A stretch of 64,000 nt of DNA from NCBI GenBank assembly GCA_013397115.1, contig VWZW01005525.1, positions 535,102 to 599,101 of the forward strand. The letters are read 5' to 3'. The notes beneath the pieces were generated by a model that was not told the origin of the DNA, searched no databases, and was given only the letters and a program-made list of their open reading frames with translations. The position numbers and the translations under genes were made by a program. Source of the DNA: Edolisoma coerulescens (lineage: Eukaryota > Chordata > Aves > Passeriformes > Campephagidae). Below are positions 1-11,325 of the stretch, piece by piece; the stretch's first letter is position 1; each line of letters opens with the position of its first letter.

Positions 1-1560
1 GTGACTGGCAGGGAGTCCCTGCAGGGACTCGTCCTGCCGGGACAATGGCCTCTCCGAGCTCCGCAGGCTGCGCTACCAGAGCACCCGCTTCTGAGCCCAG
101 GGAGAGCAGGAGGGGGAGGCCGGGGCTACCCAGTGGGGCTGCCCACCCCAATCTGCTCTTTGTCCCCCGCAGTGAGTCTGCCCCTGCTCGGACCCACTGT
201 GGGCAGGGACTGGGGCTGGGGCATTCCAGGTGCTTCCCACTGAGCCAAACTGTTGCCAAGGGGCTCGTACAGCCCTCCATGTGCTTGGTGCTGCTGCCCC
301 TGCCCCAAGCAAAAGGAGCTGCCCTGCTACGGGCAGTCCCAGCTGGCAGTGTCCTTGTCGTCATGCACCGGGGAGCACTGGGACTGGCAAAGCCTCAGGC
401 ATTGCTAAGCAGGGGACGCGCACTTAGCCCCACGCCCACAGACACTGTCAGCTCTTGCTGCACCCCTCCTTGGGGCACCCTGCACTTGGTGCTGTGGTGT
501 GGGCTCAGCTGCTGCTTGTCCACTGTTCGGGGGGCCTGGCAGAACACTGGTGCCACTTCTTCTGCATGATGGGCCACGCATTCGCCCCAGCTCTGCCCCA
601 CACGCTGCCCCATAGCTGCTCCCCTGGCCCCCTCCCCCATCTGGCACTGCATCCTCGCCAGCAGCATCCTTCAGCACTGCCATGACACTGGGCACTTGCT
701 TCTGCTGCCTGCATGACCTGCTGCCATCCCCAGCTGGCCCCAGGTATTTCTCCAGCCCCGTGTCCAGGGCAGGGAGGTGCAGTGCTGGGAATGCTGCTGC
801 CCCATGCTATGTGCCCTGGGCTCATTCATGGCCCAGCACAGGGCTGAGCTGTGGCAGAGGTGAGGCAGGCTCCCTGCCCAGTCCTGGCAGAGCTTGCCTG
901 TACCTGGCTGCCAGCAGCCCCCTGCCTCCTCTGCCCCATGACCTGCCCTAATGCAGGGAGGGTGCCCAGTGGAGCAGCTCCACAAGGACTCTTCCTCTCA
1001 CAGTGCTGAGCCTGCCCCTGCCCCTGTGTCCTGCATGCATCTGCCACCCGCACCCCAATTCTCAGCCTGGCCTGTAAGAGGGGACCTCGAGGGGCACCTG
1101 GGCCTGGCTGCAAGACGTAGAAGTTCATGGTCCAGGGTCAGATAGGGGGAAATAGGAGGGTCCCTATGACATCCAGCACCCCGAGGAGAATTCCTCCCTG
1201 GGTGCAGGGCTGAACCGAGCTGGTATTTCTTTCCTGGGGAGCTAGAGAGAGGACTCTGCCCTGTAGGACTCCTTTCGGCTCGGTCATGACGTGTGTGTGG
1301 GGTGGCCCTGGCCTCGATGTTCCTGCTAGAGCCCCCCCCGCATGGAGACCTTCCTCAATAAACCCCACGCTTCTTCCTCCACTGCCTGCCCTGCATCTTC
1401 TTGTGTTAGAGACATGAGCGGGACAACACTGCGGGGGCACAGAATCAGCCTGGGCAGCCCTTTGCACACTGGGTTGCACAGAGCCCCACGAGGATGAGCA
1501 TGGGGTGGAGGGGGCAGTCTCGGGGAGTAGGGACAGACCAGTGTAGCAGTCATGTGGCCC
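1..1560 (+). other. Possible 3' end of an unidentified plus-strand gene
   Basis: No coding exon can be assigned here. A short open stretch ends in TGA at about base 76, but it matches no protein I recognise. A plus-strand AATAAA at 1357-1362 is followed by a GT/T-rich stretch near 1395, so this may be the 3' UTR of a gene convergent with CRTAC1. In human the neighbour on this side is GOLGA7B, on the opposite strand to CRTAC1; the sequence neither proves nor excludes that. The rest is GC-rich with only spurious overlapping ORFs on both strands. Confidence 0.3.
1357..1362 (+). terminator. Candidate poly(A) signal, plus strand
   Basis: Canonical AATAAA on the plus strand with a C/T- and GT-rich stretch 25-45 bases downstream. 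It faces the CRTAC1 poly(A) signal on the other strand about 240 bases away. Consistent with tail-to-tail genes, but no upstream coding exon confirms it. Confidence 0.4.
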
Positions 1561-1599
1561 TGGGACAGGGGCACACAAGGAATACAGAGCAGGAAAGGG

Positions 1600-1605
1600 T
1601 TTATT
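1600..1605 (-). terminator. CRTAC1: Poly(A) signal of the EGF-ending CRTAC1 transcript
   Basis: AATAAA on the minus strand (TTTATT on plus), about 60 bases after the TAG stop at 1664-1666. It gives a very short 3' UTR for the transcript ending in the two extra EGF exons. Confidence 0.8.
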
Positions 1606-1663
1606 CAGTTGGCACAGTGCTTGGGGGGGGTAGCAGGGAACAACCTGGCTGTGCCAGAGCAGG

Positions 1664-2233
1664 CTAACTGTGCTGGCAGCGTCCACCAGCAGCCAGGGAG
1701 AAGCCGTGGCGACAGTGGCAGTGGAAGGAGCCATGGCTGTTGTGGCAGATATGTTCGCAGGGGCCAGGCTGTGCCTGGCACTCATCTATGTCTAGGAAAG
1801 AAGGGGAAAAGGTCAGAGCTGTGCCAAGGGTACAGGGATTGTCTGGCACAGGCAGGGCAAGGGATGGAGAGGGCATGAGGGGGGCAGCTCTAGGGCTGAG
1901 TGAACCTGGAACACAAAGGCAGGTGATCCTGCCACTGCTTGGTCCCAAGGCTGCTGGGTGGCAGATGTCCTTACTCCACCAACTCCTGCACAGCCACAGT
2001 CCATCCATCCTGCCCCCCAGCACTAGGGCTGTGAGCACAACTGGGCACCCCTGAGCATCTCTGCTGCCAGGGCAGCCTGGCAGCACCAGGGTACTGCAGG
2101 TACTCACCCAGGCACCGGCTGGCAGCCGGATCCAGGGGGCGGAAGCCTGGGTGGCAGAGGCAGGTGTGTGCCCCAGCGGTGTTGATGCAGAGCTGGCTGC
2201 AGTTGTGCAAGCCCTGAGCACACTCGTCAATAT
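1664..2233 (-). CDS. CRTAC1: CRTAC1 distal terminal exons: two extra calcium-binding EGF modules
   Basis: Two exons, 2233-2108 and 1791-1664. Each starts with a DIDEC motif and encodes one six-cysteine EGF-like module of the calcium-binding type. The first ends at a GTGAGT donor; the second runs into TAG and a poly(A) signal. Both junctions keep frame with the preceding EGF exon (ends at 3425, phase 1), so splicing past the alternative exon at 3187-3075 gives a soluble protein with three tandem EGF modules. The human CRTAC1 forms I know carry one such module followed by a short tail, so this end is unusual. Exon structure is clear; its use in transcripts is inferred. Confidence 0.8.
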   Translation of the reverse strand: MLTSVLRACTTAASSASTPLGHTPASATQASAPWIRLPAGAWVSTCSTLVLPGCPGSRDAQGCPVVLTALVLGGRMDGLWLCRSWWSKDICHPAALGPSSGRITCLCVPGSLSPRAAPLMPSPSLALPVPDNPCTLGTALTFSPSFLDIDECQAQPGPCEHICHNSHGSFHCHCRHGFSLAAGGRCQHS

Positions 2234-5200
2234 CTGGTGGTGGGGAAGAGAGCAGCGTGGGGTTACAGCATACAGAGGGGAAAAGCAGCACAGCCCTGTT
2301 GTTGGGGCGCAGGCAGGGCTGCTTGCTGCACCCCAGTCCCGCCAGAGCTGCACATCTGGCTGTGGCCCCAGTGCAGAGATGGGCCAGGGCCACCATCACC
2401 CTCCAGCCAGCTCCCAGCCCTGGGGTGGGAAGAGCTGGGGCAGGCTGGGGGTGCTCCCCAGCCTGGGCTCCCTCCCCGTGCAGCCCCAGGGCAGGGTGGG
2501 CAGAAGCACAAGCACAGCCCTGCCCCGCAGAGCTCAGCAGACCAGGTTAACAGATGGGATATAGTTTATTGGGGGTTCTCTGGGAGAGGGGCTGGAAGAC
2601 TGTTGGGACTAAGCAGGGTCTGACTCCAAACAGTAGGGTCAATACGTTAAAAAACCGACCAGGAGGGTCCTGCCCCTGCAGGGCTGGGAAGACCCTCCTC
2701 TGCCAGGGCTGGGGAGGTGGTTCCCGTCACCGAGGAGGGGGCAGGCAAAGCACACACGTCGCAGGCCAAACCAGCAGGCACATGGTACGGTATTGAGGTG
2801 ACGGAGCAAGCGACCACCGGGGGAGGTGCCAGCACGGCAGGAATAGCACTGGGGCAGTGGGGTGCTGGGGAAGGGGCGCTGCCAGGCTGCCCCAGGGCTG
2901 CTTTCCCAGAGATGGTGCATGGGACAGCCAGCTCTGTGCCCGTCCCACTGCAGGTCACCCCAGTACATCCCAGCTGGCACTTCCAGGGTGGTCCGACATG
3001 GACAGAAAGAGAGAGACGGGCAGAGGCCAGCCTGTCCTTCCGCCCAGGCTGCTCTGGCACGTTACAGGCAGGGGTTAAAGTGCATAGAGGCAAAGGCAGA
3101 GTCCGAGGACTAGAGGCAGGAGGGCAGTGTGGGGGGGCCCAGGCCAGCTCCCAGCAGAGGGATATCCCCCGAAAAAGGCCACTTGAGCTGCACAGAGAAG
3201 GAGAGAAGGAACAAGAGACAAAAAGAGAATGAGAAGGGGAGTCAGTGGCAGCTCAGTGGGAGGCACAGACAAACAGACACAGAACCGGGTGGAGGTGGCT
3301 GGGCTGCCACCCGACAGGTTGCAGGATGTGGCCTGGCCTTTGTCAGGGGTGCAACAGCATCCCCAGGTGGTGCTTTGGGGCTGAGGCCAGCTGGCATGGG
3401 GTCAGGGTCTCAGCTACCACTCACCCACGCAAGCTGTGCCATCCTCGTTTGGCTCAAAGCCCCGGCTGCAGCGCTTGTTGCTGCGGCAGCGGTACCCGCC
3501 ATAGGTGTTGATGCAGACGGGCTTGTCCCGGGGACAGATGAAGGGGAACTCCGTGCACTCATTTGTGTCTGCAAGAGGGTCCTCAGCGTGAGATGTCCGG
3601 GCAGAGAGCTTGGGGCTGCCAGCCCCTCCAGTTCCCCCCATACCCTGGATGGTCACCCCAGTGGTAGCCATGCATAAGCCATGCCTCTGCCCAGGAAGCT
3701 CACAGCACGGCCACAGCCACCCTGCTGCATCCCTGCTGCCCCTCCATTGCTCGTGGCTGCAGCACCTAGCCAGCCACATGCCTGCCACGCCTCCTGCCCC
3801 AGCACAGCGCTCTCGCTGCTCCCTGTGACACCACGGCGCCCCTCTGGAGCTGTGCTGCTGTCCCATTCCCAGGCCGTGTGCCAGGCAGGCAGCTGTACCT
3901 GGCACTGAGCCACGTGGCAGGCAGCCACCTCCCAGTCTCAGAGCGACCCCCTTGGGGCTATGCTACAGCATCCTGGGCACAGGCACACCTGTGCCTCCAG
4001 CAGCCACTCACCTACACAGCGTCCATTCTCGTGCTGGGAGAATCCCTGCCCGCACTGCATTTGGGGAGAAGCAGAGACCGCCGGGATGGGGAGGAATCAG
4101 CCCTGGGCAGCCACTGAGCCAGCAGAGCCCAGCCCCGCGTTCCTGTCCCCAAAGTCTCGCGCCCTACACCCACACCTGGCCCTCACCTCTAGCAGGGCAG
4201 GCATGAGTGGCTCCTCCACATCCAGAGGGTAGGGGATCTCCAGGACAGAGTTGGTCTCACTGCTCGCCACAGCTCGTGACACCACGCGGCCATCCGGCCA
4301 AGTCACCTCCAGGCTGCTGGCTTCATCATGCCCTGCAGGCGGGCAGCCCATCAAAGGGAGGGTCTCCGGGGTGGGCAGGGGCTGAAAGGAGGCCAGCGGG
4401 GTGGTAGGGATGGGAGGGGCAAAGCCTCCCCTTGCTCCCTGAGCCCAGCTCCAGGTGCTCGTGCTGACAGCCCATGCACATGGATGTACTCTGAGGGGCG
4501 AACATGGGGACAATGGGATGACCTGCCAGTGGGCAGGGGCACCCCTGCAGGCTTGGCTGCTGGACATGCTGCACCAGGGGAGAGTTACAGGGCAGGGAAA
4601 GCCCTAGTTCCTGGGCAAAGCAGCAGGCAGGGGCTGGGGAAAGGGGCCGCTGCCCCTTGCAGCACAGGTGCAGTGGCTGGGCACCCTGCCCACAGCCTTG
4701 CATGGAGCCCACCATACCCAGGCTGACAGGCATGGATGATTACTGTGCTGCAGCAAACACGGCCCCTGCCCTGGGGAGTGCCAGAGAAGGCTGGGGGTGG
4801 AGGCAGCCCCTTGACCCCCTGGCTCACCCAGTCCGAAGTGCGCCACAGGCTCCATCTCGCAGAGGTAGCCGGAGCCGCCGTCGATGATGCGCAGGTGGGC
4901 CCCGCTGCGCCGGGTGAACAGCACCACTTTGGCCCCCCGTGCAAAGGCCCCGAAGCGGGTGCGGGGGATGACACGCAGCCAGTTGTTGCTGGTGCCCTGC
5001 GAGGGAGGAGGGAGCAGAGAGACTGAGCTGGGAGGGACAGAAGGGATGGGTGCAACACAAGGACTCCATACTTCACTCACCTGGGTGCCCTTGAAGATGG
5101 AGATCGGCTGTGCCATGGACTCGCCATGGGATAGGATGAGGTCCAGCATCCCATCGCCATCAAAATCTGTCACTGCACCTCCTGCAAGGACAGCATCATG

Positions 5201-8200
5201 TTGTGCCTGGGGCCTGGCCCCATGTCTCCCAGCACTAGACCTTGCTGCTGCTGTGGCCTTCCACTGGCAACAGCAGCACTCCCGGCCACACAGGGACAAA
5301 AGGGAAGATGGGGTGACTTCAATGCAGGAGTAAGGGCCTCTGTGTGGTTGGCATCCTGTAACTGGGTGTGTTGGCACCCTGGGCAGCGGACAGCACAGGC
5401 AGCACCTGGAGGGCTGTGGGTCACAGGGAGCTGCCTGACCTCCTCCCAAATGCAGAGGTTGGCTTTGAACAGTGGGCACCCAGGAAGGGGCCCTCTAAGA
5501 GTGCATCCCTGGGGTACTGGAGGTGGCAGTGCTGGCTGGGTATGGGTGGAGGGAGAAAGCATGGCGTCATTCCTGGGTGATGGGAGCTCCAGCCTGCTGG
5601 CAGGGAGCAGGCAGATAACTCCGCCAGGCGTGTGGCATCCTCAGGCATAGAAGGTGCCAAGCAGTGCTGTGGCAGATGGACTTCCCTTGCCAGAGCGGGG
5701 TAGACCCACCCGTGCCCCGGCCCTCAGGCTCCAGTGCATCCCCTGGATTCAGCTCTTCCACGATGGGGTCTGAGTGTTCTCTGCGGATGAGCCTGCCGAG
5801 GACACACACAGGGTATTAATGCCAGCTCCTGCAGTCTTCAGAACCTTCCTGGGCATGTCTGTCCCCTCCTGCAGAATCATGGTAGGGGTGACAGCCCTGG
5901 TGGCTATGGGGTGTGACTGTCCCCTGCTTGTTGGCACATCCTCACTCCATGCAGGGGCAACAGGAGTTTCATGAGAGCTTCTGGGTCTGAACTGCAGAGT
6001 AGCAACACCATCTGTTGCATCCCTCTGGAACCTGGAGATGTCTCCAAAGGACTCCTTGCAAACCCCTGCCCTCTGCCCACCCACAGGTGCTAGCATCGGG
6101 TAGATAACCAGCTCCCACCGCCCTGCACACCAGGCAAGGAGGTGCTACACAGAAGTAATGAAGAATTGACCCCCACAATTAAGAGGAGCCATGAACAAGC
6201 TTCCACACGGCTGCTAATCAGCGGTGCTGGGGACCCCAGGGGCTGCTGCAGGCACGATCACAGTGACTGGTAATGATGCCAGGAAGGGCTCAGTCACGAC
6301 GCCTTTTATTAGCTGAGCCCGAGCCGTGGCACTGCTGGAGTGGAGCTCCTGTGAGGAGCTGTGGGGGCCGCTGGACTCCCAGAGCGGGGTGCGGGCTCCC
6401 CGGCCCCAGCGGGCTCCTACCGGAAGAGGCGGTTGGCGGAGGAGCCGCGGTAAGCAATGTTGTTGAAGAAAATCTCCAGCTCCTGGTCATTGTCGAAGTC
6501 AGCTGCGATGACGGTGCGGACGGGGGACGGCATGGAGAACTTGGGGGTGGCGATGTCCTGCACGAGGCATGGGCATAGCCTGACAACAGGCACAGGAAGC
6601 AGGACACCAGGTCCTGCTTTGATGCCTCGGGTCCCCTCCTCACTGGGAAGTGGGGCTCACAGGTAACTCAGAATGAAGCCAGCCCCCCTGGCCGAGGCAG
6701 CTCAGTGGCAAAGCCATCAGTGCGGGGGGAGTCCCAGCCCTCACCCGGAATCGGACACGCCCAGGAGCTCCACTCTGCAGGTAGAGGCGGTGCGGCCCGT
6801 TCCAGTTCCCATACACGATGTCCACTCGGCCGTCGCGGTTGAAGTCAGCCAGCGCCACTCCGCGTCCGTGCTGGTAGGGGTCATCCAGCCCTGGGGAACC
6901 GCAAGGGGACAGGGGGAGACAGGAACCCCTCCCTGCCTCCTTGTCCCCAGCACACCTCCTAGGATGTGCTCCATCATCCCCAGACAGGTCCTCCACGTGC
7001 AGGGTTGCATCCCTGTGCTGATGGATGCCCCGATGCATCTCAGCCACTGCACAGCGGTCAATGGGGCTCTGGGTCCCCAGGGCTGTCCCTCCACCCTGCA
7101 CTCATCCAGTGCAGGCAGGGACGGGCAGAGCCAGCCCTGCTTTGAGGTCCCCAGCATCCGGGTGTTCCCCCCAGCTTCCCCTACTCACCCACAGCAGCTG
7201 CCACGTCCCTGTACGTCCCGTCCCCCCAGTTGTGGAAGAGGAAATTGGGGCTGTTCTCATTACCGCAGAATATGTCAGAGGCGCTGTTGCTCAGGATGGG
7301 GCCCACGGCCACCCCACGGCCCCCTGGGGACAGCACCCCGGGGTGAGGGGACAGCTGCCCCACGGGAGTTTGTGCTCCCCATGTTCCCTCAGTGTTGCCC
7401 ACCCAGTGCTCCCAAGCACACCTCCCCCCGCCCCCCCAGTGTCCCATCCTTGCCCACCTCCAATCCCTCTCATCAGGAGCTAATTGGGCCTGGCAGCCGC
7501 TTGTGTCACTCCCAACCCTAATCACTGCCATCACCATGGTGACAACACTCCTAATTAGTGACAATTTACCGCAGGGGCACGCAGCAGTCCCCGGGGTGGT
7601 GGGGCAGCATGGGGCGCAGGCCGGCTTGTTCTCCCCTACGCCTACGTTCCCAAACCCCGCTGCCTGCCCTATGGATGCTGTGAGCTCTGGAGGGATCAGC
7701 CCCGGTGATGGTGGGCACGGGGGTCCTGCCAGGTGTGCATCCCCTGGTCCTGGTCCCTTCCACGGGCCGTGGGGCTGCCACTAGATGGGGCAGTCAGGCA
7801 GCCCAACGCGTGGCACAGACCTGCGGCTGCACTGCCCTGCCACAGCAGGGTCTCACGCTCGCCATGCCCTGCAGCGCCCCGTCCCCTCCGCAGGGCCACA
7901 GCAGCCGGGTACCTGTGTATTTGCTGACGCCAGCCTGGGCGGCCACATCCACCAGCACCACGACACCACGGGCAGGGTCACTGGCAGCCACATCCATCTC
8001 AATCAGGGCATGGGGGCCCACGTTGCCGCTGGCATAGTTGGCGATGTAGATGGAATACCTGCCGGAGCCCTGCAGCCGGCAGCACCGCCTCAGCACCCAC
8101 CCACCCACAACTCATCTCCACGGGGACCACAGGATGCCAGCCGTGAATGCTCTCACTGCTCCGTGGGAGCAGGCACTGCTACTGTGTGCTGAACAAGAGC

Positions 8201-11200
8201 TCTGCAAAGCCCACGGCGAAAAGCATCCCAGGAGTAAGGATGTGCCCCAGTGCCTCCAGGAGCTCTCTAGTCACAGTGGTGGCACGGGGCACGTTATCCC
8301 CCCTCCCAGCATCCCCGTTGTGCCAGGTCCTCCCAGTCTCCACCACCCCCTTTGTCCCATGCAGTAGCTGCACCCTGATTTAGCGATAATCATTTGGAAA
8401 CAAACCGCTGGAGGAGGAGGACGAAGAAAGAGCAGGTGACAGGAACATAAATCACCTCGACAGGCACGTTTATCAGCTGGTGGCAACTGTGTGGACAGGC
8501 ATCCACAGTCTCTACAGCTGGGGGGGTTGCCAGCCCTGACAGTCAATGGGCAGCTGGGGGGCACCCCTGGCCTGAGCCAGGGGTGGGATGGGATGGGCAA
8601 GGGGAGCGGTCCCCCAGGACTCCACTGGAGGGGCACTGGGAGGGGGAAGGGGGCAGAGATGCCCCTGTTCACAGAGCCCTGCCTGCTCACCGTCCGGTCC
8701 ACGCAGGCGACAGAACGCCCAGCAAAGCGGCTGGCCACGTCCCGGTTCACCTCGTCACTCAGGATGTCCTCCCAGCGCCCATTGCGGAGCTTGAAGAGCT
8801 TATCCGTGTAGGTGGCCATGCCTGGGGGAGGGGGCACAGGTCAGTGGGCTCCAGCACCCCGCTTCCTCCCTTTGCAGCAAGGGAGGCTGTGAAAAAGGTA
8901 CCCTCTTTCCAGAGGATCCCAAATATCTGCTGTCCCTGCAGCCCCCTACAGTGCCATAGGGCTGGGTGGGTGCTGCTGCAAGAGCCCCATGACCCTTAAG
9001 GGCCACTGAGAGACACACAGAAGAATCAACTCATTAAGCTAAAATATGTCCCAATGGGGCACAGCCCTGTAGATCATCCCCAGGAAGGTTAAAAAAAAAA
9101 AAAATTAAAGAAGAAATCGATTCAGTGGCAGGCACAGTCAGCGAGCTACACTGCTCGTGACAGCGCCAATGGCAGAGCCTGATTTAGGGACAGGTGTGCC
9201 AGCAGTCACTGCCAGCCCGGGTAATTAGGAGCACTGGGAAGACAGATCTGCTGCCTGGAGGTCAGGGACGCAGGGCAGAGCTGGGCTGGAGCACCAAGAC
9301 AGGGAGCTCTGGGGATTCCCAGTGCCAGACTGGAGCACGTAAGTCTTGTTCCCAGGACGGGCATGCCAGGAGCAGGGACAGCACCAGAGGGGCAGGATTA
9401 GACCTGACTTGGTCCAACAGGCACAGGAGAGCCATGAGACCGAAGGGCACAACTGCTGCAGGGCACAGCTGGGATTTACAGTGCAGGGTCCCCGTGGCAG
9501 GACAGCCCTGGGGGTGGAAGGAATCTTCTGTTCCATTTGGGGTTCCGTGAGAAGGGCGATGGGCAGCTGGAAGTGCTGACTTGGTGGCTGGCTGGGCTCA
9601 GTGTCCCACCCATGCTGCCATCAATCAATGGAGCCACTCAACTGAGAAATTAACTCCAGCCCGCACACATCCCTCACACACCGAAGGTCGTGGGCAGCCA
9701 TGCCGGGGGCTCCCCCCGTGCCTGGGGCTTGGCTGCCAGCAGGGCTCACCAGAGAAGGCGTTGTTGGTGTTGAGGAAGTAGATCTCCTCACGGCCATCGC
9801 CATCGATGTCACAGGCTGTCACCCCGATGGCGTTGCCCTGCCGGTCCCGCAGTGCGTAGTACGGGGAGCCCCGCTCATCCTCTGCCACGTTCACCAGCCG
9901 CCCCTGTGCCTTGTCGTACTTGAGCACCAGGTTGGGGCCGTTGTACCTGTGAGTGTAAGCCGGGGTATTGGCTTCCCAAGGCTTGGGGACGGGATGAAAG
10001 CCCCTGTCTCATGGCTGGGGGACACTGGGTGTGATATTGGATTTTCCCCATGATGGGCACTGCAGAGACCTGCACGGTACATGAAGGCCAAGGACCCTGT
10101 CAGGCATCCCATGTCTGACAGCACCAGAGCAGCAGTGAGGGGAGGCAGATAGCAGCACAGGATGGGGCACAGGTCCCTGCTTGCAGAGCTTTCCCAGGGC
10201 ACGCAAGGCAAATCCTCTCAGCACGGTGCGTCCCGCTGGCACCTCGCCTGCTCCTGCCCAACGCACCAGTAAACAAGTTATACAACGGGCACCACGGCTG
10301 CTTACAAAACCCCAGCTGCCTTCTTGACTCAGCACAGCTGGGAGTGGTGGCCCAGACCCTTCCAGGGTTCCCAGTGCTGCCCATCCTGCCATCCTGCCTC
10401 GGTGATGCTCAGAGCAGCAGCAGGGCCAGACTGCCTGCCTGCCACCATAGTACCTCCATCCAGCTGGATGGCATCTGTGAGGGTAAAGAACACTCTCCGG
10501 GTGGGCACACCTGTGCATGGAAGCCTCCTTAGAGAGTGAGGATGGTGGTAAGTTCGCAGACACCCTGCAGTAGCAGCTCACAGCAGTGCCAGCACACACA
10601 GAGCCTGCACCATGGTCCCTGCTCTTCCTGACCCAGGGTTGGACCCGCTGGCAGCAGCTGCTCTGTGTCCAGCCCCACTTGGGCACTGGCAGCACAGCAC
10701 ACAGCTCCCTGCTTCCCTGGCTCCTGCCAGCCCTTCCCAGCCATCACTCCAATAAAGGACTATAAAAAACCTCCAGCCAATTAACTGAATCTCCGGAGAG
10801 CGCTGAGTCCTGTCAGCGGAGCTGAGACGGCTTGGGGACACGCTGGCTGTGCACTGCGGGGAGGACCCCAGCTGCTGGGCAGCTGCCACCACCCCACAGA
10901 GCGGGGACCGATGGGGGCACTCACGTGGTCCTACACAGGCTCTCAGCTGGCATCAACACCCTGGGGGGTGCGCACACACAGTCACTAGTGGGTGCATGCA
11001 GACCCCAACCCACCCACCTTTGCGCACAACCCCCCCAGCCAGCCACAAGACCACAGAGGAGGGAGGAATTCCTGTCCCTGCAGGGCCACCAGTCCTGCTG
11101 TCACTCAGGCATAAGGTGCTCCACTCACCCTGCCACCACAATCTCGAAGTCACCGTCGGCATCCAGGTCGGTGACGGCCACGCCATAGTTGAGCTGAGTG

Positions 11201-11316
11201 GGATTGCTGTCATAGTCAGGCGGGAGAAGGCGGTGGGTGACGGCTGCAAACATGGGCTCGCTGCGCTGGGAGCCCTCGCTGAGCCAGGCCAGGGACAGCA
11301 GGCACAACGCCAGCAT
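1664..11316 (-). CDS. CRTAC1: CRTAC1, cartilage acidic protein 1 (ASPIC/FG-GAP and EGF protein)
   Basis: Secreted or membrane-anchored extracellular glycoprotein. Exons in transcript order: 11325-11129, 9946-9750, 8821-8691, 8069-7913, 7323-7189, 6890-6745, 6557-6421, 5792-5710, 5181-5081, 4996-4828, 4332-4187, 4054-4012, 3568-3425, 2233-2108, 1791-1664. From ATG 11316 this gives about 676 residues. The N-terminus is a hydrophobic signal peptide. FG-GAP/VCBS calcium loops follow (DADGDFEIVVAG, DIDGDGREEIY, FNRDGRVDIVYGN, FDNDQELEIF, FDGDGMLDLI), then the UnbV/ASPIC segment (SLEVTWPDGR) and cysteine-rich EGF modules. The first exon listed begins just after an acceptor, with GTG in the place of a first codon, so another 5' exon exists and could carry an earlier ATG. 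The gene has two alternative 3' ends, described separately. Exons through 3425 match vertebrate CRTAC1 closely. Confidence 0.96.
2565..2570 (-). terminator. CRTAC1: Poly(A) signal for the membrane-form CRTAC1 transcript
   Basis: AATAAA on the minus strand, about 505 bases after the TAA of the GPI-type last exon and upstream of the first extra EGF exon. Using it would exclude the distal EGF exons. Confidence 0.7.
3075..3187 (-). CDS. CRTAC1: CRTAC1 alternative last exon with GPI-anchor-like C-terminus
   Basis: Preceded on the minus strand by a long pyrimidine tract and a strong CAG acceptor at 3188-3190. Joined in phase to the exon ending at 3425, it encodes a 37-residue tail. The tail starts AQVAFFGGYPSAG, continues through a proline/glycine-rich spacer, and ends in a hydrophobic run (LLPLVLGLCLCLYAL) before TAA at 3075-3077. 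Small residues followed by a spacer and a hydrophobic C-terminus are the layout of a GPI-attachment signal. This corresponds to the membrane form known as Crtac1B/LOTUS, a Nogo-receptor antagonist in mammals. A matching poly(A) signal lies at 2565-2570. The product is about 629 residues. Confidence 0.85.
7529..7546. promoter_or_regulatory. Inverted-repeat, RFX-like motif in CRTAC1 intron
   Basis: A perfect 12-base palindrome (TCACCATGGTGA) flanked by bases resembling an RFX X-box, inside a small AT-rich patch with CTAATTAG-like homeodomain cores just downstream. It is noted only as a motif match; chance occurrence is possible. Confidence 0.2.
8376..8480. promoter_or_regulatory. AT-richer block in CRTAC1 intron
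   Basis: Intron sequence between the exons ending at 8070 and 8690 becomes locally AT-rich, with GATAATCATTTG, ATAAATCA and GTTTATCAG-type motifs. It is a weak candidate enhancer; nothing else identifies it. Confidence 0.2.
9091..9104 (+). repeat. Poly(A) run
   Basis: Fourteen consecutive A followed by TTAAAG, inside the CRTAC1 intron 8822-9749. No full retroelement is recognisable next to it. Confidence 0.6.
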
Positions 11317-11325
11317 CCTGGACAC

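Noticed and set aside
41..76. Possible C-terminal codons of a plus-strand gene (reading ...LSELRRLRYQSTRF then stop)
   Set aside because: Too short, not matched to GOLGA7B or another neighbour I know, and no clear acceptor proves an exon.
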